A stretch of 64,000 bases of DNA from Flavobacteriales bacterium 33_180_T64. GTDB lineage: Bacteria; Bacteroidota; Bacteroidia; Flavobacteriales; Flavobacteriaceae. Positions 37,170 through 47,081 of this stretch are shown here, piece by piece. The stretch spans positions 372,001-436,000 of the forward strand of contig MAAQ01000013.1 in the NCBI GenBank assembly GCA_002162685.1. Direction: 5' to 3'. Every line of letters begins with the position of its first letter. The stretch's first letter is position 1. A program made the position numbers and the translations under genes. The notes under the pieces were generated by a model. That model saw only the letters and a list, made by a program, of their open reading frames with translations. It searched no databases and had not been told where the DNA came from.

Positions 37170-38966
37170 ATGAAGCATATTAGAAATTTTTGCATAATCG
37201 CACATATTGACCACGGAAAAAGCACACTAGCAGATCGCTTGTTAGACTTTACTGGTGCTGTTACTGATCGTGAAAAGCAAGACCAACTCTTAGATAGTAT
37301 GGATTTGGAACGCGAACGTGGTATCACGATTAAGTCGCATGCGATACAAATGGAATATACATTTGAAGGTCAAGAGTACGTGTTTAATCTTATTGACACG
37401 CCTGGTCATGTAGATTTCTCATACGAAGTCTCTCGTTCTATTGCTGCCTGTGAAGGCGCTCTATTAATTGTAGATGCTGCTCAAAGTATACAAGCGCAAA
37501 CCATTTCTAATCTTTATCTCGCCTTAGAAAATGATTTAGAAATCATCCCTGTTCTTAATAAAGTAGATTTACCTAGTGCAAATCCTGAAGAAGTAACTGA
37601 TGATATCGTTGAGCTTTTAGGATGTAACCCAGAAGAGGTAATTCATGCCAGTGGGAAAACTGGCTTTGGTGTTGATCATATTTTAGAAGCTATCATAAAA
37701 CGTGTTCCTGCACCAAAAGGAGATCCTAATGCACCATTACAAGCCTTAATTTTTGATTCTGTTTACAATACGTTTAGAGGTATTGAGACCTATTTTAGAG
37801 TTTTTGATGGTGAAATTAAAAAAGGTCAGAAAATTAAATTTGTCGCTACAGATAAAGAATATTTTGCAGATGAAGTTGGGACATTAAAACTTAGTCAAGT
37901 TGCTAAAAAAAGTGTAAAAGCTGGTGATGTTGGGTATTTAATTACAGGAATTAAAACAGCTAAAGAAGTAAAAGTTGGAGATACCATTACTGATTTTGCA
38001 AATCCAACAACAAATATTGTTGAAGGTTTCGAAGATGTAAAACCTATGGTTTTTGCTGGTATTTATCCTGTAGACACCGAAGATTACGAAGAGCTTCGTA
38101 ACTCTATGGAAAAGCTACAATTAAATGATGCCTCTTTAGTATTTCAACCAGAAAGCTCTGCCGCTTTAGGGTTTGGTTTTCGATGTGGATTCTTAGGAAT
38201 GTTGCATATGGAAATTATACAAGAACGTTTAGAGCGTGAGTTTGATATGACTGTTATTACAACAGTTCCCAATGTATCGTACCATGCGTACACCAATAAA
38301 AATCCAGATGAAGCTTTTATTGTAAATAACCCATCAGATTTACCAGAACCAACAACAATCAATCGTGTTGAAGAACCTTTTATTAAAGCTACCATTATAA
38401 CCAAGGCCGATTTTGTTGGTAATGTGATGTCGCTTTGTATTGAGAAACGTGGTATGATTTTAAATCAAACCTATTTAACTCCAGAGCGTGTTGAATTAAC
38501 TTTTGAAATGCCTTTAGCTGAAATTGTTTTTGATTTTTATGATCGTTTAAAAACAGTATCAAAAGGGTATGCATCATTTGATTACTCTCCTATTGGAATG
38601 AAAGTCTCAAAACTTGTACGTTTAGATATTTTATTAAATGCACAAACCGTTGATGCGCTATCTGCTTTAATCCATGCAGACAATGCTCATAATATTGGTA
38701 AAAAAATGTGTGAAAAACTTAAAGAATTAATTCCACGACAACAGTTTGATATTCCTATTCAAGCAGCTATTGGAGCAAAAATTATTTCTCGAGAAACTAT
38801 TAAAGCCTTACGTAAAGATGTAACAGCAAAATGTTATGGCGGTGATATTTCTCGTAAACGTAAGCTTTTAGAAAAGCAGAAAAAAGGTAAAAAACGCATG
38901 CGTCAAGTAGGTAATGTAGAAATACCTCAACAAGCATTTATGGCTGTTTTGAAGTTGAACGATTAG
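37170..38966 (+). CDS. lepA: Elongation factor 4 (LepA)
   Basis: 598 residues, normal for EF-4, a ribosome-associated GTPase acting in initiation/assembly and back-translocation. G motifs: AHIDHGKST (G1), RGITIKS (G2), DTPGHVDF (G3), NKVDLP (G4). Domain II, the EF-G-like III and V domains ([29 protein letters not shown]) and the LepA-specific C-terminal domain ([21 protein letters not shown]...[14 protein letters not shown]) are all intact. Confidence 0.97.
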   Translation: MKHIRNFCIIAHIDHGKSTLADRLLDFTGAVTDREKQDQLLDSMDLERERGITIKSHAIQMEYTFEGQEYVFNLIDTPGHVDFSYEVSRSIAACEGALLIVDAAQSIQAQTISNLYLALENDLEIIPVLNKVDLPSANPEEVTDDIVELLGCNPEEVIHASGKTGFGVDHILEAIIKRVPAPKGDPNAPLQALIFDSVYNTFRGIETYFRVFDGEIKKGQKIKFVATDKEYFADEVGTLKLSQVAKKSVKAGDVGYLITGIKTAKEVKVGDTITDFANPTTNIVEGFEDVKPMVFAGIYPVDTEDYEELRNSMEKLQLNDASLVFQPESSAALGFGFRCGFLGMLHMEIIQERLEREFDMTVITTVPNVSYHAYTNKNPDEAFIVNNPSDLPEPTTINRVEEPFIKATIITKADFVGNVMSLCIEKRGMILNQTYLTPERVELTFEMPLAEIVFDFYDRLKTVSKGYASFDYSPIGMKVSKLVRLDILLNAQTVDALSALIHADNAHNIGKKMCEKLKELIPRQQFDIPIQAAIGAKIISRETIKALRKDVTAKCYGGDISRKRKLLEKQKKGKKRMRQVGNVEIPQQAFMAVLKLND

Positions 38967-38990
38967 CCTTATAAATAATTTTTATACCAT

Positions 38991-39019
38991 AAACCGAAGT
39001 AAAATACTTCGGTTTTTTT
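38991..39019 (+). terminator. Terminator after lepA
   Basis: A perfect 11-bp stem (AAACCGAAGTA / TACTTCGGTTT) with a 3-nt loop and seven T residues. Confidence 0.92.
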
Positions 39020-39052
39020 GTACATTTATATTAAATCAACCTTATTATACAC

Positions 39053-42000
39053 ATGAGTTTTAGATTAACATTTCTAAAATTAATAGGTCTTACCCTGTGT
39101 TTTGTTTCTTTAATAACATCAAAACTCTATGCACAACAACTAAGTTTTTTTAAATATGGAGTTGAAAAAGGATTATCTCAAGAAACAATCAATACTGTTT
39201 TAAAAGATAGTGATGGTTTTTTATGGATAGGTACTCAAGATGGCCTAAACCGTTATGATGGTCATGCTTTTAAGGTCTATAAATTTCAAAAAAGCAACCC
39301 TAAAAGTATTTCAGGTAATTTTATAAACGCACTAGTTGAAGATAATAATGGTAATATATGGATTGCCACTAAAAACAATGGGGTTTGTTATTATTCACCA
39401 AAAACAGACGAATTCACGAAAATCACTATTCCCGATTTACCCAGTAATGCTCAGTGCAATAAATTAACAATTGATGGTAATGGCCATGTTCTTGCCGCAT
39501 TTTTAGATCAAGGTTTAGCAACTATTATCATTTTAAACAATACAATAAAGGTTACTAAAATCTCATTCTTTGATAAAGTGCCCGCCAATATTACTGCGTT
39601 AAATGTTATAAAAAATAAAATTTGGGTTGGTACTCGAGATGGAAATATTTATACGACCAACATGGGGCGTTCTAATTACAATTTTAAGCAATTAGATTAC
39701 AATTTCAATAAACATAAGATTCATACATTTTATAGTTCTAATAAAGGCTTATGGATTGGCACAGATAATGGATTGTCTCATTTTAATGAAATCACAAATC
39801 AAATTAATTCTGTTGCTTTAGAAACTAAAAAAACACCTGCCGTATTCGATATAAAATCAAAAAATAATCAATTATTTTTAGCTACAGATTCTGGGTTTTT
39901 TATCTGTAATAATTATAATTCAGATTATAATTCATTTTTAGAGATTAAATTATTTGATACGCGTTCTAGTGACGAAACCGGTTTATTAACAAATAGAATA
40001 AATTTTGTTTTTGCCGAAGATCATTTCCTATGGCTAGGTGCAGATAAACTCTATCAAGCCTTATTAAAACCTTCTACATTTGGTTTAGTGCAAAAAAACA
40101 AACCTCAAAAAAACACATTAAAAAATGAACATATTTATTCATTTGCTAAAGGGGAACATGGGCTTTGGGTTGGAACACTTGAGGGGTTGCATTTGCAAAC
40201 TAAAGACACTACCTATTATTACAATAACTTTCCTCATAACACCGTGAGAAGCGTTGCTATAGATGCTAAAAACCACCTTTGGGTTGGGACTCAAAAAGGC
40301 ATATCTATAGCAAATCTCAATAATTTTAGTCCTGAAGCTCCAAAATTTTCTATGGTTGAAAAACATAGTATAGATTCGCTCAGCTTAAATAATCCTAAAA
40401 TTAGAGATATACATGTCGACAGTAATGGTGACATTTGGATAGCAACATTAGGAGGCGGAACACATCGTTTCATTGGAAATTTAACACTTAAAGATTATAA
40501 ATTTCAGCAATTTAAAAATAACCCGAATACGAGTAATAGCATTAGCACTAATGTTAATTATGTGTTTTATAAAGATCGCTCTAACACCTATTGGATAGGA
40601 ACTGAAAATGGTTTAAATCGATTGCAATTTCCGTCTTCTAAATTCATTAACCCAAAATTTGAATGGTTTAAAAATGAAGAAGGAAACTCGAATTCAATTA
40701 GTAACAATACGGTTCTTAGTATTTTTGAAGATACAGATAATATTTTATGGGTTGGTACATTAAATGGAATAAATAAGTACAATCCTATCACTGGTGTTTT
40801 CAAAAATTATAATGAAGTCCATGGCTTAACAAATGGTGTTGTTTATGCCATTGAAGAAGATCAATCTGGCCTCTTATGGCTAAGCACAAATGCTGGACTT
40901 TTTAGTTTTAATAAAGTCACAGAACAGTTTACTAATTATAATGCTAAAGACGGCTTACAGGGTAATGAATTTAATTTAGGTGGGAGTTATATTGATGACA
41001 ATGGCATTTTGTATTTTGGAGGCACCAACGGTTATAATTATTTCAATCCTTTTGATGTTAGCAATTTAGACAAAGAGGGAGTGCTAACATTTACCAATGT
41101 AAAAATTAACAACACCAGTCAATACTTCAAAGCACTCATGAATAAAAATATTGATCGCGCTTCTGAAATTAAATTAGCATTTGATCAATTTCCATTTTAT
41201 TTAGAATTTTCAGATTTAGATTTCAACCCACAAAAAAACAACAGCTATGTATACAAGTTGCTACCTAATGATGCAAATTGGAATGATCTTAAAGATCGAA
41301 AGGAAATTCAGTTTTTAAATTTAGCATCAGGAGATTATACCCTTTTAGTACAAGGAAAAACGAGAGGAGAAATTTGGGGTACTAAACCTTTAAAAGTAAC
41401 ACTAAAAGTAACGCCGCCTTGGTGGAGGACGCATCTCGCTTATGGTGTTTATGCATTATTACTATTAGCTTTTATTTTTACTATATATTATTTTCAATTA
41501 CAAAAAAAATTACAAGAGCAGCAAACACAAAAACTAAAAGAGTTAGATGCTTTAAAAACAAAGTTATATACTAATATAACACATGAATTTAGAACACCTT
41601 TAACAGTGATTAAAGGTATTGCTTCTAATCTTAGTGATGCTTTTCAAAAAAATAAGGATCAAGGTTCAGTAAAATCATTAAAAACTATTGAACACAATAG
41701 CGATACGGTTCTCAAATTGGTAAATCAAATGCTTGATCTTGCTAAAATTGATAAACAAAAAATGACCTTAAAACTAATTCAAGCCGATTTAGTATGGTAT
41801 TTAAAATATATTATCAATCATTTTTCATCGTATTCGGAATCAAAAGAAATAAGACTCACTTTTTATAGTGAAGACAATGAACTTATAACCGATTTTGATG
41901 CTCAGGCTATTCAAAAAATTATAGGAAATCTTTTAAGTAATGCCATTAAAAATTGTGACAAAAACGATCAAATTATTGTGCATTTAAAAACCAATACTAC

Positions 42001-43087
42001 TTATGTTTCTATTAATGTCAAAGATTCGGGCAAAGGAATACCGTCCAAACATTTGCCCTATATTTTTGATCGTTTTTATCAAACTGATAATATTAGTGAA
42101 CACACAGAAGGAGGATCTGGTATAGGATTAACGTTAACCAAAGAACTTATTCAATTAATGCATGGCTCTATAACTGTAGAGAGTGAAATTCATGTTGGAA
42201 CGACCTTCAATATTAACCTTCCTATTTCTAATAATGCTCCATTAGAAACTTTAAAACAACCTTTAATTGACGCATTGATTACATCTAATTCTTTAGAAAA
42301 TAATGTTGATGAGTCTCCAATCATACTAACAAAAGAAGATGCTATAATTTTAATTATTGATGATAACAAAGACATTCTTGACCTCTTGCATTCGTCTCTA
42401 AAAAACCATTACACCGTTATTAAAGCTGTTAATGGAAATGACGGCGTTAAAAAAGCAATTGAAACGATCCCAGACATTATCATAAGTGATGTTATGATGC
42501 CAGAAAAAAACGGTTTTGAACTGTGCCAAATCCTTAAGAATGATGAAAAAACATCACATATCCCAATAATATTACTAACCGCCAAAGCCTCTGAACAAGA
42601 CAGAATTAGAGGACTCTCAAATGGTGCAGATGCTTTTATTACAAAGCCTTTTAATAAGGCAGAGCTTTTTGTAAGAATACATGAGCTCATTAAATTAAGA
42701 ACCTTACTCTATCAAAAATACACTAGCGCTTCTTCTTGGGATGCAATTCCTAATAAGCAACTTATAGACAAAGACGCTGCTTTTATGAATAAGGTATTAT
42801 TTTGTATCGAGCAACACATTGAAGACGCCTCTTTTAATTCGATGCGACTATCAAGAGAATTAAACCTCAGCGAATCACAATTATATAGAAAATTAAAAGC
42901 AATTACCGATACTTCAACGGCTGTTTTTATAAGAAGTGTTCGACTTCAAAAAGCTAAAATTATACTTCAAAACTCAGAATTTACTGTTTCTGAAGTTGCC
43001 TATCAATCTGGCTTTAATAGTCCTGGGTGGTTTAGTAGAGCTTTCAAGGAGGAATTTGGCTTCTCGCCAAACGAAATACGTAACTAG
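39053..43087 (+). CDS. Hybrid two-component system protein (HTCS)
   Basis: 1344 residues, sensor and transcription factor in one chain. Signal peptide (to about 28), two Reg_prop propellers (about 35-680; e.g. DSDGFLWIGTQDGLNRYDGHAF), Y_Y_Y domain (about 720-785), a membrane helix (about 797-816), HisKA with phospho-acceptor His844 (NITHEFRTPLTVIKG), HATPase_c (IIGNLLSNAIKNC; SGKGIPSKHLPYIFDRFYQ; GSGIGLTLTKELI), receiver with Asp1146 (PDIIISDVMMPEKNG) and a C-terminal AraC DNA-binding domain (about 1240-1344; VSEVAYQSGFNSPGWFSRAFKEEFGFSPNEIR). HTCSs usually control polysaccharide loci, but no glycan genes are adjacent; the two unknown envelope genes downstream are possible targets. Confidence 0.95.
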   Translation: MSFRLTFLKLIGLTLCFVSLITSKLYAQQLSFFKYGVEKGLSQETINTVLKDSDGFLWIGTQDGLNRYDGHAFKVYKFQKSNPKSISGNFINALVEDNNGNIWIATKNNGVCYYSPKTDEFTKITIPDLPSNAQCNKLTIDGNGHVLAAFLDQGLATIIILNNTIKVTKISFFDKVPANITALNVIKNKIWVGTRDGNIYTTNMGRSNYNFKQLDYNFNKHKIHTFYSSNKGLWIGTDNGLSHFNEITNQINSVALETKKTPAVFDIKSKNNQLFLATDSGFFICNNYNSDYNSFLEIKLFDTRSSDETGLLTNRINFVFAEDHFLWLGADKLYQALLKPSTFGLVQKNKPQKNTLKNEHIYSFAKGEHGLWVGTLEGLHLQTKDTTYYYNNFPHNTVRSVAIDAKNHLWVGTQKGISIANLNNFSPEAPKFSMVEKHSIDSLSLNNPKIRDIHVDSNGDIWIATLGGGTHRFIGNLTLKDYKFQQFKNNPNTSNSISTNVNYVFYKDRSNTYWIGTENGLNRLQFPSSKFINPKFEWFKNEEGNSNSISNNTVLSIFEDTDNILWVGTLNGINKYNPITGVFKNYNEVHGLTNGVVYAIEEDQSGLLWLSTNAGLFSFNKVTEQFTNYNAKDGLQGNEFNLGGSYIDDNGILYFGGTNGYNYFNPFDVSNLDKEGVLTFTNVKINNTSQYFKALMNKNIDRASEIKLAFDQFPFYLEFSDLDFNPQKNNSYVYKLLPNDANWNDLKDRKEIQFLNLASGDYTLLVQGKTRGEIWGTKPLKVTLKVTPPWWRTHLAYGVYALLLLAFIFTIYYFQLQKKLQEQQTQKLKELDALKTKLYTNITHEFRTPLTVIKGIASNLSDAFQKNKDQGSVKSLKTIEHNSDTVLKLVNQMLDLAKIDKQKMTLKLIQADLVWYLKYIINHFSSYSESKEIRLTFYSEDNELITDFDAQAIQKIIGNLLSNAIKNCDKNDQIIVHLKTNTTYVSINVKDSGKGIPSKHLPYIFDRFYQTDNISEHTEGGSGIGLTLTKELIQLMHGSITVESEIHVGTTFNINLPISNNAPLETLKQPLIDALITSNSLENNVDESPIILTKEDAIILIIDDNKDILDLLHSSLKNHYTVIKAVNGNDGVKKAIETIPDIIISDVMMPEKNGFELCQILKNDEKTSHIPIILLTAKASEQDRIRGLSNGADAFITKPFNKAELFVRIHELIKLRTLLYQKYTSASSWDAIPNKQLIDKDAAFMNKVLFCIEQHIEDASFNSMRLSRELNLSESQLYRKLKAITDTSTAVFIRSVRLQKAKIILQNSEFTVSEVAYQSGFNSPGWFSRAFKEEFGFSPNEIRN

Positions 43088-43253
43088 CTAAAAATCAAAT
43101 GCTAATATGTTTATTTATACTGTAAATGCAAAAATAGTGTATGTCTTTTTGTGTTCATACAATATTACTACAAGGCTTTTTACAAATACTTAAAGCGCTT
43201 ACAATCAAATTCTTATAATTTTATTTCATCATGAATTTTAAATCACAGTTGTT

Positions 43254-43547
43254 GTGGTCAAAAACACGTCTTTGTCTTTTAATAAAAAAGCAATTGTCAT
43301 TTTAGATGGTTATCATTTTTGCAGTATTTCAAAAAAAAAACTAATCCAGTTTAAAGGTTTTGTATGGTGCGAGGGTAATTCAAAATGCAAAAACAGTTCA
43401 TGTTCTACTCGATTATTTAGTAGAGACAAAGAAGCACCAGAAAATGAACCAGACTCCTGGGAGTTTGAAGGAAAATCTAACATTAAGATACGTATAAAAG
43501 AAGCAAGGATATATTATGCTTTTTGTGTCGATGAAATAAAAATTTAA
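43254..43547 (+). CDS. Possible small cysteine-containing protein
   Basis: A 97-codon ORF beginning with GTG and ending 24 nt before the next gene. It contains six Cys residues, four in FVWCEGNSKCKNSSCSTRLF, which might bind metal. No domain is recognised, no signal peptide is visible and no ribosome-binding site is clear. The frame was not judged against codon statistics. It is listed because the 484-nt gap after the hybrid sensor is otherwise empty; it may be spurious. Confidence 0.35.
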   Translation: MVKNTSLSFNKKAIVILDGYHFCSISKKKLIQFKGFVWCEGNSKCKNSSCSTRLFSRDKEAPENEPDSWEFEGKSNIKIRIKEARIYYAFCVDEIKI

Positions 43548-43571
43548 CACAATTAATTAAATCTTATTACA

Positions 43572-44333
43572 ATGAAAACTAAACAATTACTCTCAACATT
43601 ACTAATCGTGTTTTTTGTAAGCATTTTTAGTCAGTCCTTTTCTCAAAATATCGATGAGCCCGTTTTAACCGATTTTAATTTTACAATTCCATCGGAACAA
43701 ATAGACATTAGAACTTATGAAATTAATTTGACTGATGACATCCAATACGACTTTTCTAATGCCCCTAAAAGTGTTACTCAGTACGATGCTCAAAAAAATA
43801 AAGTTGCTTTTGCAATTAGTATGCTAGCTATGGGTGTAGGGTTTGGGTTTACAGATGTTGAAACACTTTGGTGTTTACATGCTGAATACTACCTTAGGTT
43901 GGCTCTTCTAAAAAATGCAGCACTTTATGGCGCCTTTGGCCTTGCATATAACGGCATAAGTGCCGATAATTTCACAAATAGTGTTACAGATGTGTTTCTG
44001 AAAATTTTGATGGTTAGCATTCTTGCCAAACAGTTTCAACAAGTGTTTTTACAATATGGATTAATTACTAAATATGGTTTTGGCAACAATAAGTTTGATG
44101 ATGGTTATAAAACAGATATAACAACATTATCGGCAGGATTAATTCTCGGGTTACATATACTGTTAACAGCACAATGGTCACTGATGGTACAAACCAACCT
44201 CTTAACGTATCAAGAACAAACTAACACGTTTGAAGGTAATGAAACTAAAAGTGATTCAACTTTTGGACTTATAAATAAAAATAATCTGCTCGCTCTTTCT
44301 TTAGTCTACACGTTTGGTAACCGCAACCGTTAA
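43572..44333 (+). CDS. Unknown exported protein, likely outer-membrane barrel
   Basis: 253 residues. Signal peptide MKTKQLLSTLLIVFFVSIFSQ with cleavage near SFSQ. The mature part has alternating hydrophobic/polar strands (LRLALLKNAALYGAFGLAYNG; QWSLMVQTNLLTYQEQTNTFEG) and ends LLALSLVYTFGNRNR, an aromatic terminal strand usual for barrels. No family recognised. A stretch FLKILMVSILAKQFQQVFLQYGLITKYGFG may be a strand pair. It is followed after 23 nt by a lipoprotein of similar design on the same strand. Confidence 0.6.
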   Translation: MKTKQLLSTLLIVFFVSIFSQSFSQNIDEPVLTDFNFTIPSEQIDIRTYEINLTDDIQYDFSNAPKSVTQYDAQKNKVAFAISMLAMGVGFGFTDVETLWCLHAEYYLRLALLKNAALYGAFGLAYNGISADNFTNSVTDVFLKILMVSILAKQFQQVFLQYGLITKYGFGNNKFDDGYKTDITTLSAGLILGLHILLTAQWSLMVQTNLLTYQEQTNTFEGNETKSDSTFGLINKNNLLALSLVYTFGNRNR

Positions 44334-44356
44334 TTCTAATTTTAAAACCACATATT

Positions 44357-45082
44357 ATGAAAACAAAAACTATTTTTTCGAGATTAATTTACACGTTACT
44401 ATTTGCTATTGTACTATCTGTGAATTTTGGATGTGCGGCGCTCTTAGATGCAGAGTTAAACGGTAGAGAAACAATACCCTTTACGGCAAATGGTCTTCTT
44501 GATTTAAATGAACTTAACAACAGAGCTGAAGCTACTGAAGTAAAATTAGAATTAAGAGATTTTTATTCAAAACACCTCTTAGGAACATCGGCAGGGTTTG
44601 GTCTAAATTCTACCGAAGGAGAAAGTGAAACCTCATTTTGTTTTGGTGGAGAATATAATTATAGAATATCTGAAGATAATTATAATCATGCTAGTTACTT
44701 AGGTGCATTTGCAAACTACCACACCCAAAATGCAGATGAAAGAAAACTAAATACCTTTAGGGTTGGAGCTCAATATACCTACTTTGATCGTATTACAAAA
44801 AACTCAGAGCTAGATCTAACTTATGGAATAAAAACACATTACGAATTTGGAGATCTTGAAAACTTTGGAAATAAAGAAGATATCACTGGTTATGGAGCTT
44901 CGTTAACAATTGGAGCTAATTATAATGTAAATGAATGTTTTTCTATAGGAATTGTGGCGCCATTAGCATCTTGGTCTCAACAAACCTTTGAATATGACGG
45001 AGGTGAACTTGAGCAGGAAAATACTTGGATTGGTCTAAACAAAGACAATATGGTAATGGGTTATGCCAGATGGAGACTATAA
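44357..45082 (+). CDS. Unknown lipoprotein, likely beta-barrel-like
   Basis: 241 residues. Lipoprotein signal: LLFAIVLSVNFGCAALLDAE (lipid Cys26). The remainder is strand-rich (SFCFGGEYNYRISED; SYLGAFANYHTQ; FRVGAQYTYFDRI; LTYGIKTHYEFG; GYGASLTIGANYNVNECFSIGIVAPLASWSQ) and ends MVMGYARWRL. It resembles small barrels but begins with a lipid anchor, so it may be partly periplasmic. Likely co-transcribed with 43572-44333. No family recognised; the two may form a complex under the upstream hybrid sensor. Confidence 0.6.
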   Translation: MKTKTIFSRLIYTLLFAIVLSVNFGCAALLDAELNGRETIPFTANGLLDLNELNNRAEATEVKLELRDFYSKHLLGTSAGFGLNSTEGESETSFCFGGEYNYRISEDNYNHASYLGAFANYHTQNADERKLNTFRVGAQYTYFDRITKNSELDLTYGIKTHYEFGDLENFGNKEDITGYGASLTIGANYNVNECFSIGIVAPLASWSQQTFEYDGGELEQENTWIGLNKDNMVMGYARWRL

Positions 45083-45119
45083 GAATTTAAAATTGATACT
45101 TTTAGCTTCATCTTTTGAG

Positions 45120-45151
45120 AGAGGTTCTGGTCTAGATTAGAGCCTCTTTTT
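45120..45151 (+). terminator. Terminator after the lipoprotein gene
   Basis: AGAGGTTCT (45120-45128) pairs with AGAGCCTCT (45139-45147) with one G-U pair, followed by T residues. It abuts the stop codon of the convergent antiporter gene. Confidence 0.8.
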
Positions 45152-46997
45152 AATCTTCAATAGCCACTTTTTCAACATCAAAAGGCTTTCCTAGGTAAAC
45201 TAATTTAAGCTTTTTACCAATAGCTGTAATATCTGTATTATATGATGTAATAATATGAAACTCATTATTGTCATCTTTTATAAATAAAGGGATAATATCT
45301 TTATCTGCATTTGTAATTTCAATAAGTGTGTTATAATGAGCCCTGTCTATAAGTTCTATTTCATTGATAGCAGGAAATTTTCGCGTCACTTCAGCTAGTT
45401 GAAAATAATCATCAGTGTGTGAAAATAATCCTTCTTTTGGATTGTTTTGATCGTCATTCATTTCTTCAGAAGTTACTAATCTAAAGCTTCCATTCTCTCC
45501 AAACTGTTTGCTAAACTTATTAATTGCGTACTTATTAATATCTGCACTTCCTGTTAATGCCATAAGGTATCCAACATCATTAAGTTCTATATTGTCAAGC
45601 AACTTATCAGAATAAATATTAGTATTCAAAGCTTCAAGTCCAAGATCTTTTGCTTTTTTAATATTGGTTTCATTACTATCAATTAAAACAACATGTCTTC
45701 CGTTAGATTCAAGATAATGCCCCAATAAACGAGACACTTTAGAAGCACCTACAATTAATATTCCATTAGACTTGGTTAAAAACACACCTACGATTTTAGC
45801 AAAAAACCGTGCTGTTGTAGCATTTAGTAAAACTGTTCCTAGAACAATCATAAATACTAAAGGTGTAATATACTCTGCGCCAAGCACCCCATTTTTAGCC
45901 AGCTTTAATCCAAATAAAGAGGCGATTCCTGCAGCAACAATTCCTCTTGGTCCAACCCAACTTATAAACAGTTTCTCATTTAACTTTAAGTCTGATTTAT
46001 AAGTGCTTAAAAACACGCCTAAAGGTCTAATTATAAAGATAACAACAGCAAATAAAACAGCAGTTCTCCAATTGTAAATGAGTAGTAAATCCTCTATGTT
46101 GATATTCGCAGAAAGAAGAATAAATAAGATTGAAATTAATAATACGCTTAGTGATTCTTTAAAATAAAGTAATTCTTTTAAATAAGGTGAATTAGAATTC
46201 CCCAAAACCATTCCCATAACAACGACAGCTAACAATCCTGATTCGTGTGCAAAACTATCTGATAATACAAAAACACTTAGAACAGCTGCTAAGGCGAATA
46301 CATTTAAAAGGTAATGTGGAATCCATTTCATATTGATTGAAAAATTAAGCGCGTGCGCAAAGGTAAATCCAAAAGTAGAGCCAAATAATACAATTTTACC
46401 AAACTCGATAAAAGCTGTTTTTGTAAATTCTCCTCCTCCACCAACGCTTATAAATTCAAACACTAATACAGCAACTAATGCGCCAATAGGGTCAATTAAA
46501 ATGCCTTCCCACTTCAACACAGCAGAAACATCTTTTTTTAATGGAATATTTCTTAGAATAGGCGTAATTACTGTTGGTCCAGTTACAATAATCAAACCTG
46601 AAAACAAAAATGAAATCTCCCAACTTAAATTAAAGATAAAATGTGCTGCAACAGCCGCTCCTATAAAAGTAACCAAAGATCCTAGTGTGATGAGTTTACT
46701 AATTACTGGACCTACATTTTTAATTTCACTAAGCTTTAGTGTTAACCCTCCTTCAAATAAAATAATGCTAATAGCAAGGGAAACAAAATAAAATAAGCTT
46801 TCTCCTGGAAACAATCCTTCGGCTCCATTCCAAATAGGTTCTATCCATTTCGTGCCATCTTCAGACAAAAACTCGGCAGCGATTGGCCCAACTAAAAGTC
46901 CAATTAAAATTAATGGTAAGATTGCTGGAATTTTAAATTTCCATGCGACCCATTGTGCTAATATTCCTAAGATAATTATTCCTGCTAATTCTAACAT
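45150..46997 (-). CDS. Cation/proton antiporter with RCK (TrkA-N) domain
   Basis: 615 residues. The N-terminal 400 residues form a CPA-type antiporter with about 12 helices; signatures include IPAILPLILIGLLVGP, ISIILFEGGLTLKLSEI, SGLIIVTGPTVITPILRN and the ion-site region LKWEGILIDPIGALVAVLVFE. GPRGIVAAGIASLFG near 345 is the NhaP-like motif. Residues about 410-540 are a TrkA-N Rossmann domain (GILIVGASKVSRLLGHYLESNGRHVVLIDSNE), which usually gates transport by NAD(H) or nucleotide. It probably exchanges Na+ or K+ for H+ in the inner membrane. The SulP transporter gene lies just upstream. Confidence 0.88.
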   Translation of the reverse strand: MLELAGIIILGILAQWVAWKFKIPAILPLILIGLLVGPIAAEFLSEDGTKWIEPIWNGAEGLFPGESLFYFVSLAISIILFEGGLTLKLSEIKNVGPVISKLITLGSLVTFIGAAVAAHFIFNLSWEISFLFSGLIIVTGPTVITPILRNIPLKKDVSAVLKWEGILIDPIGALVAVLVFEFISVGGGGEFTKTAFIEFGKIVLFGSTFGFTFAHALNFSINMKWIPHYLLNVFALAAVLSVFVLSDSFAHESGLLAVVVMGMVLGNSNSPYLKELLYFKESLSVLLISILFILLSANINIEDLLLIYNWRTAVLFAVVIFIIRPLGVFLSTYKSDLKLNEKLFISWVGPRGIVAAGIASLFGLKLAKNGVLGAEYITPLVFMIVLGTVLLNATTARFFAKIVGVFLTKSNGILIVGASKVSRLLGHYLESNGRHVVLIDSNETNIKKAKDLGLEALNTNIYSDKLLDNIELNDVGYLMALTGSADINKYAINKFSKQFGENGSFRLVTSEEMNDDQNNPKEGLFSHTDDYFQLAEVTRKFPAINEIELIDRAHYNTLIEITNADKDIIPLFIKDDNNEFHIITSYNTDITAIGKKLKLVYLGKPFDVEKVAIED

Positions 46998-47081
46998 TCT
47001 CTCTTTTTTGTGAAAATACTAAATAATTATAAGATTAAACATCAAGTCTATATTCCTTGGGTCTTTAATTCATCTTCTGTT

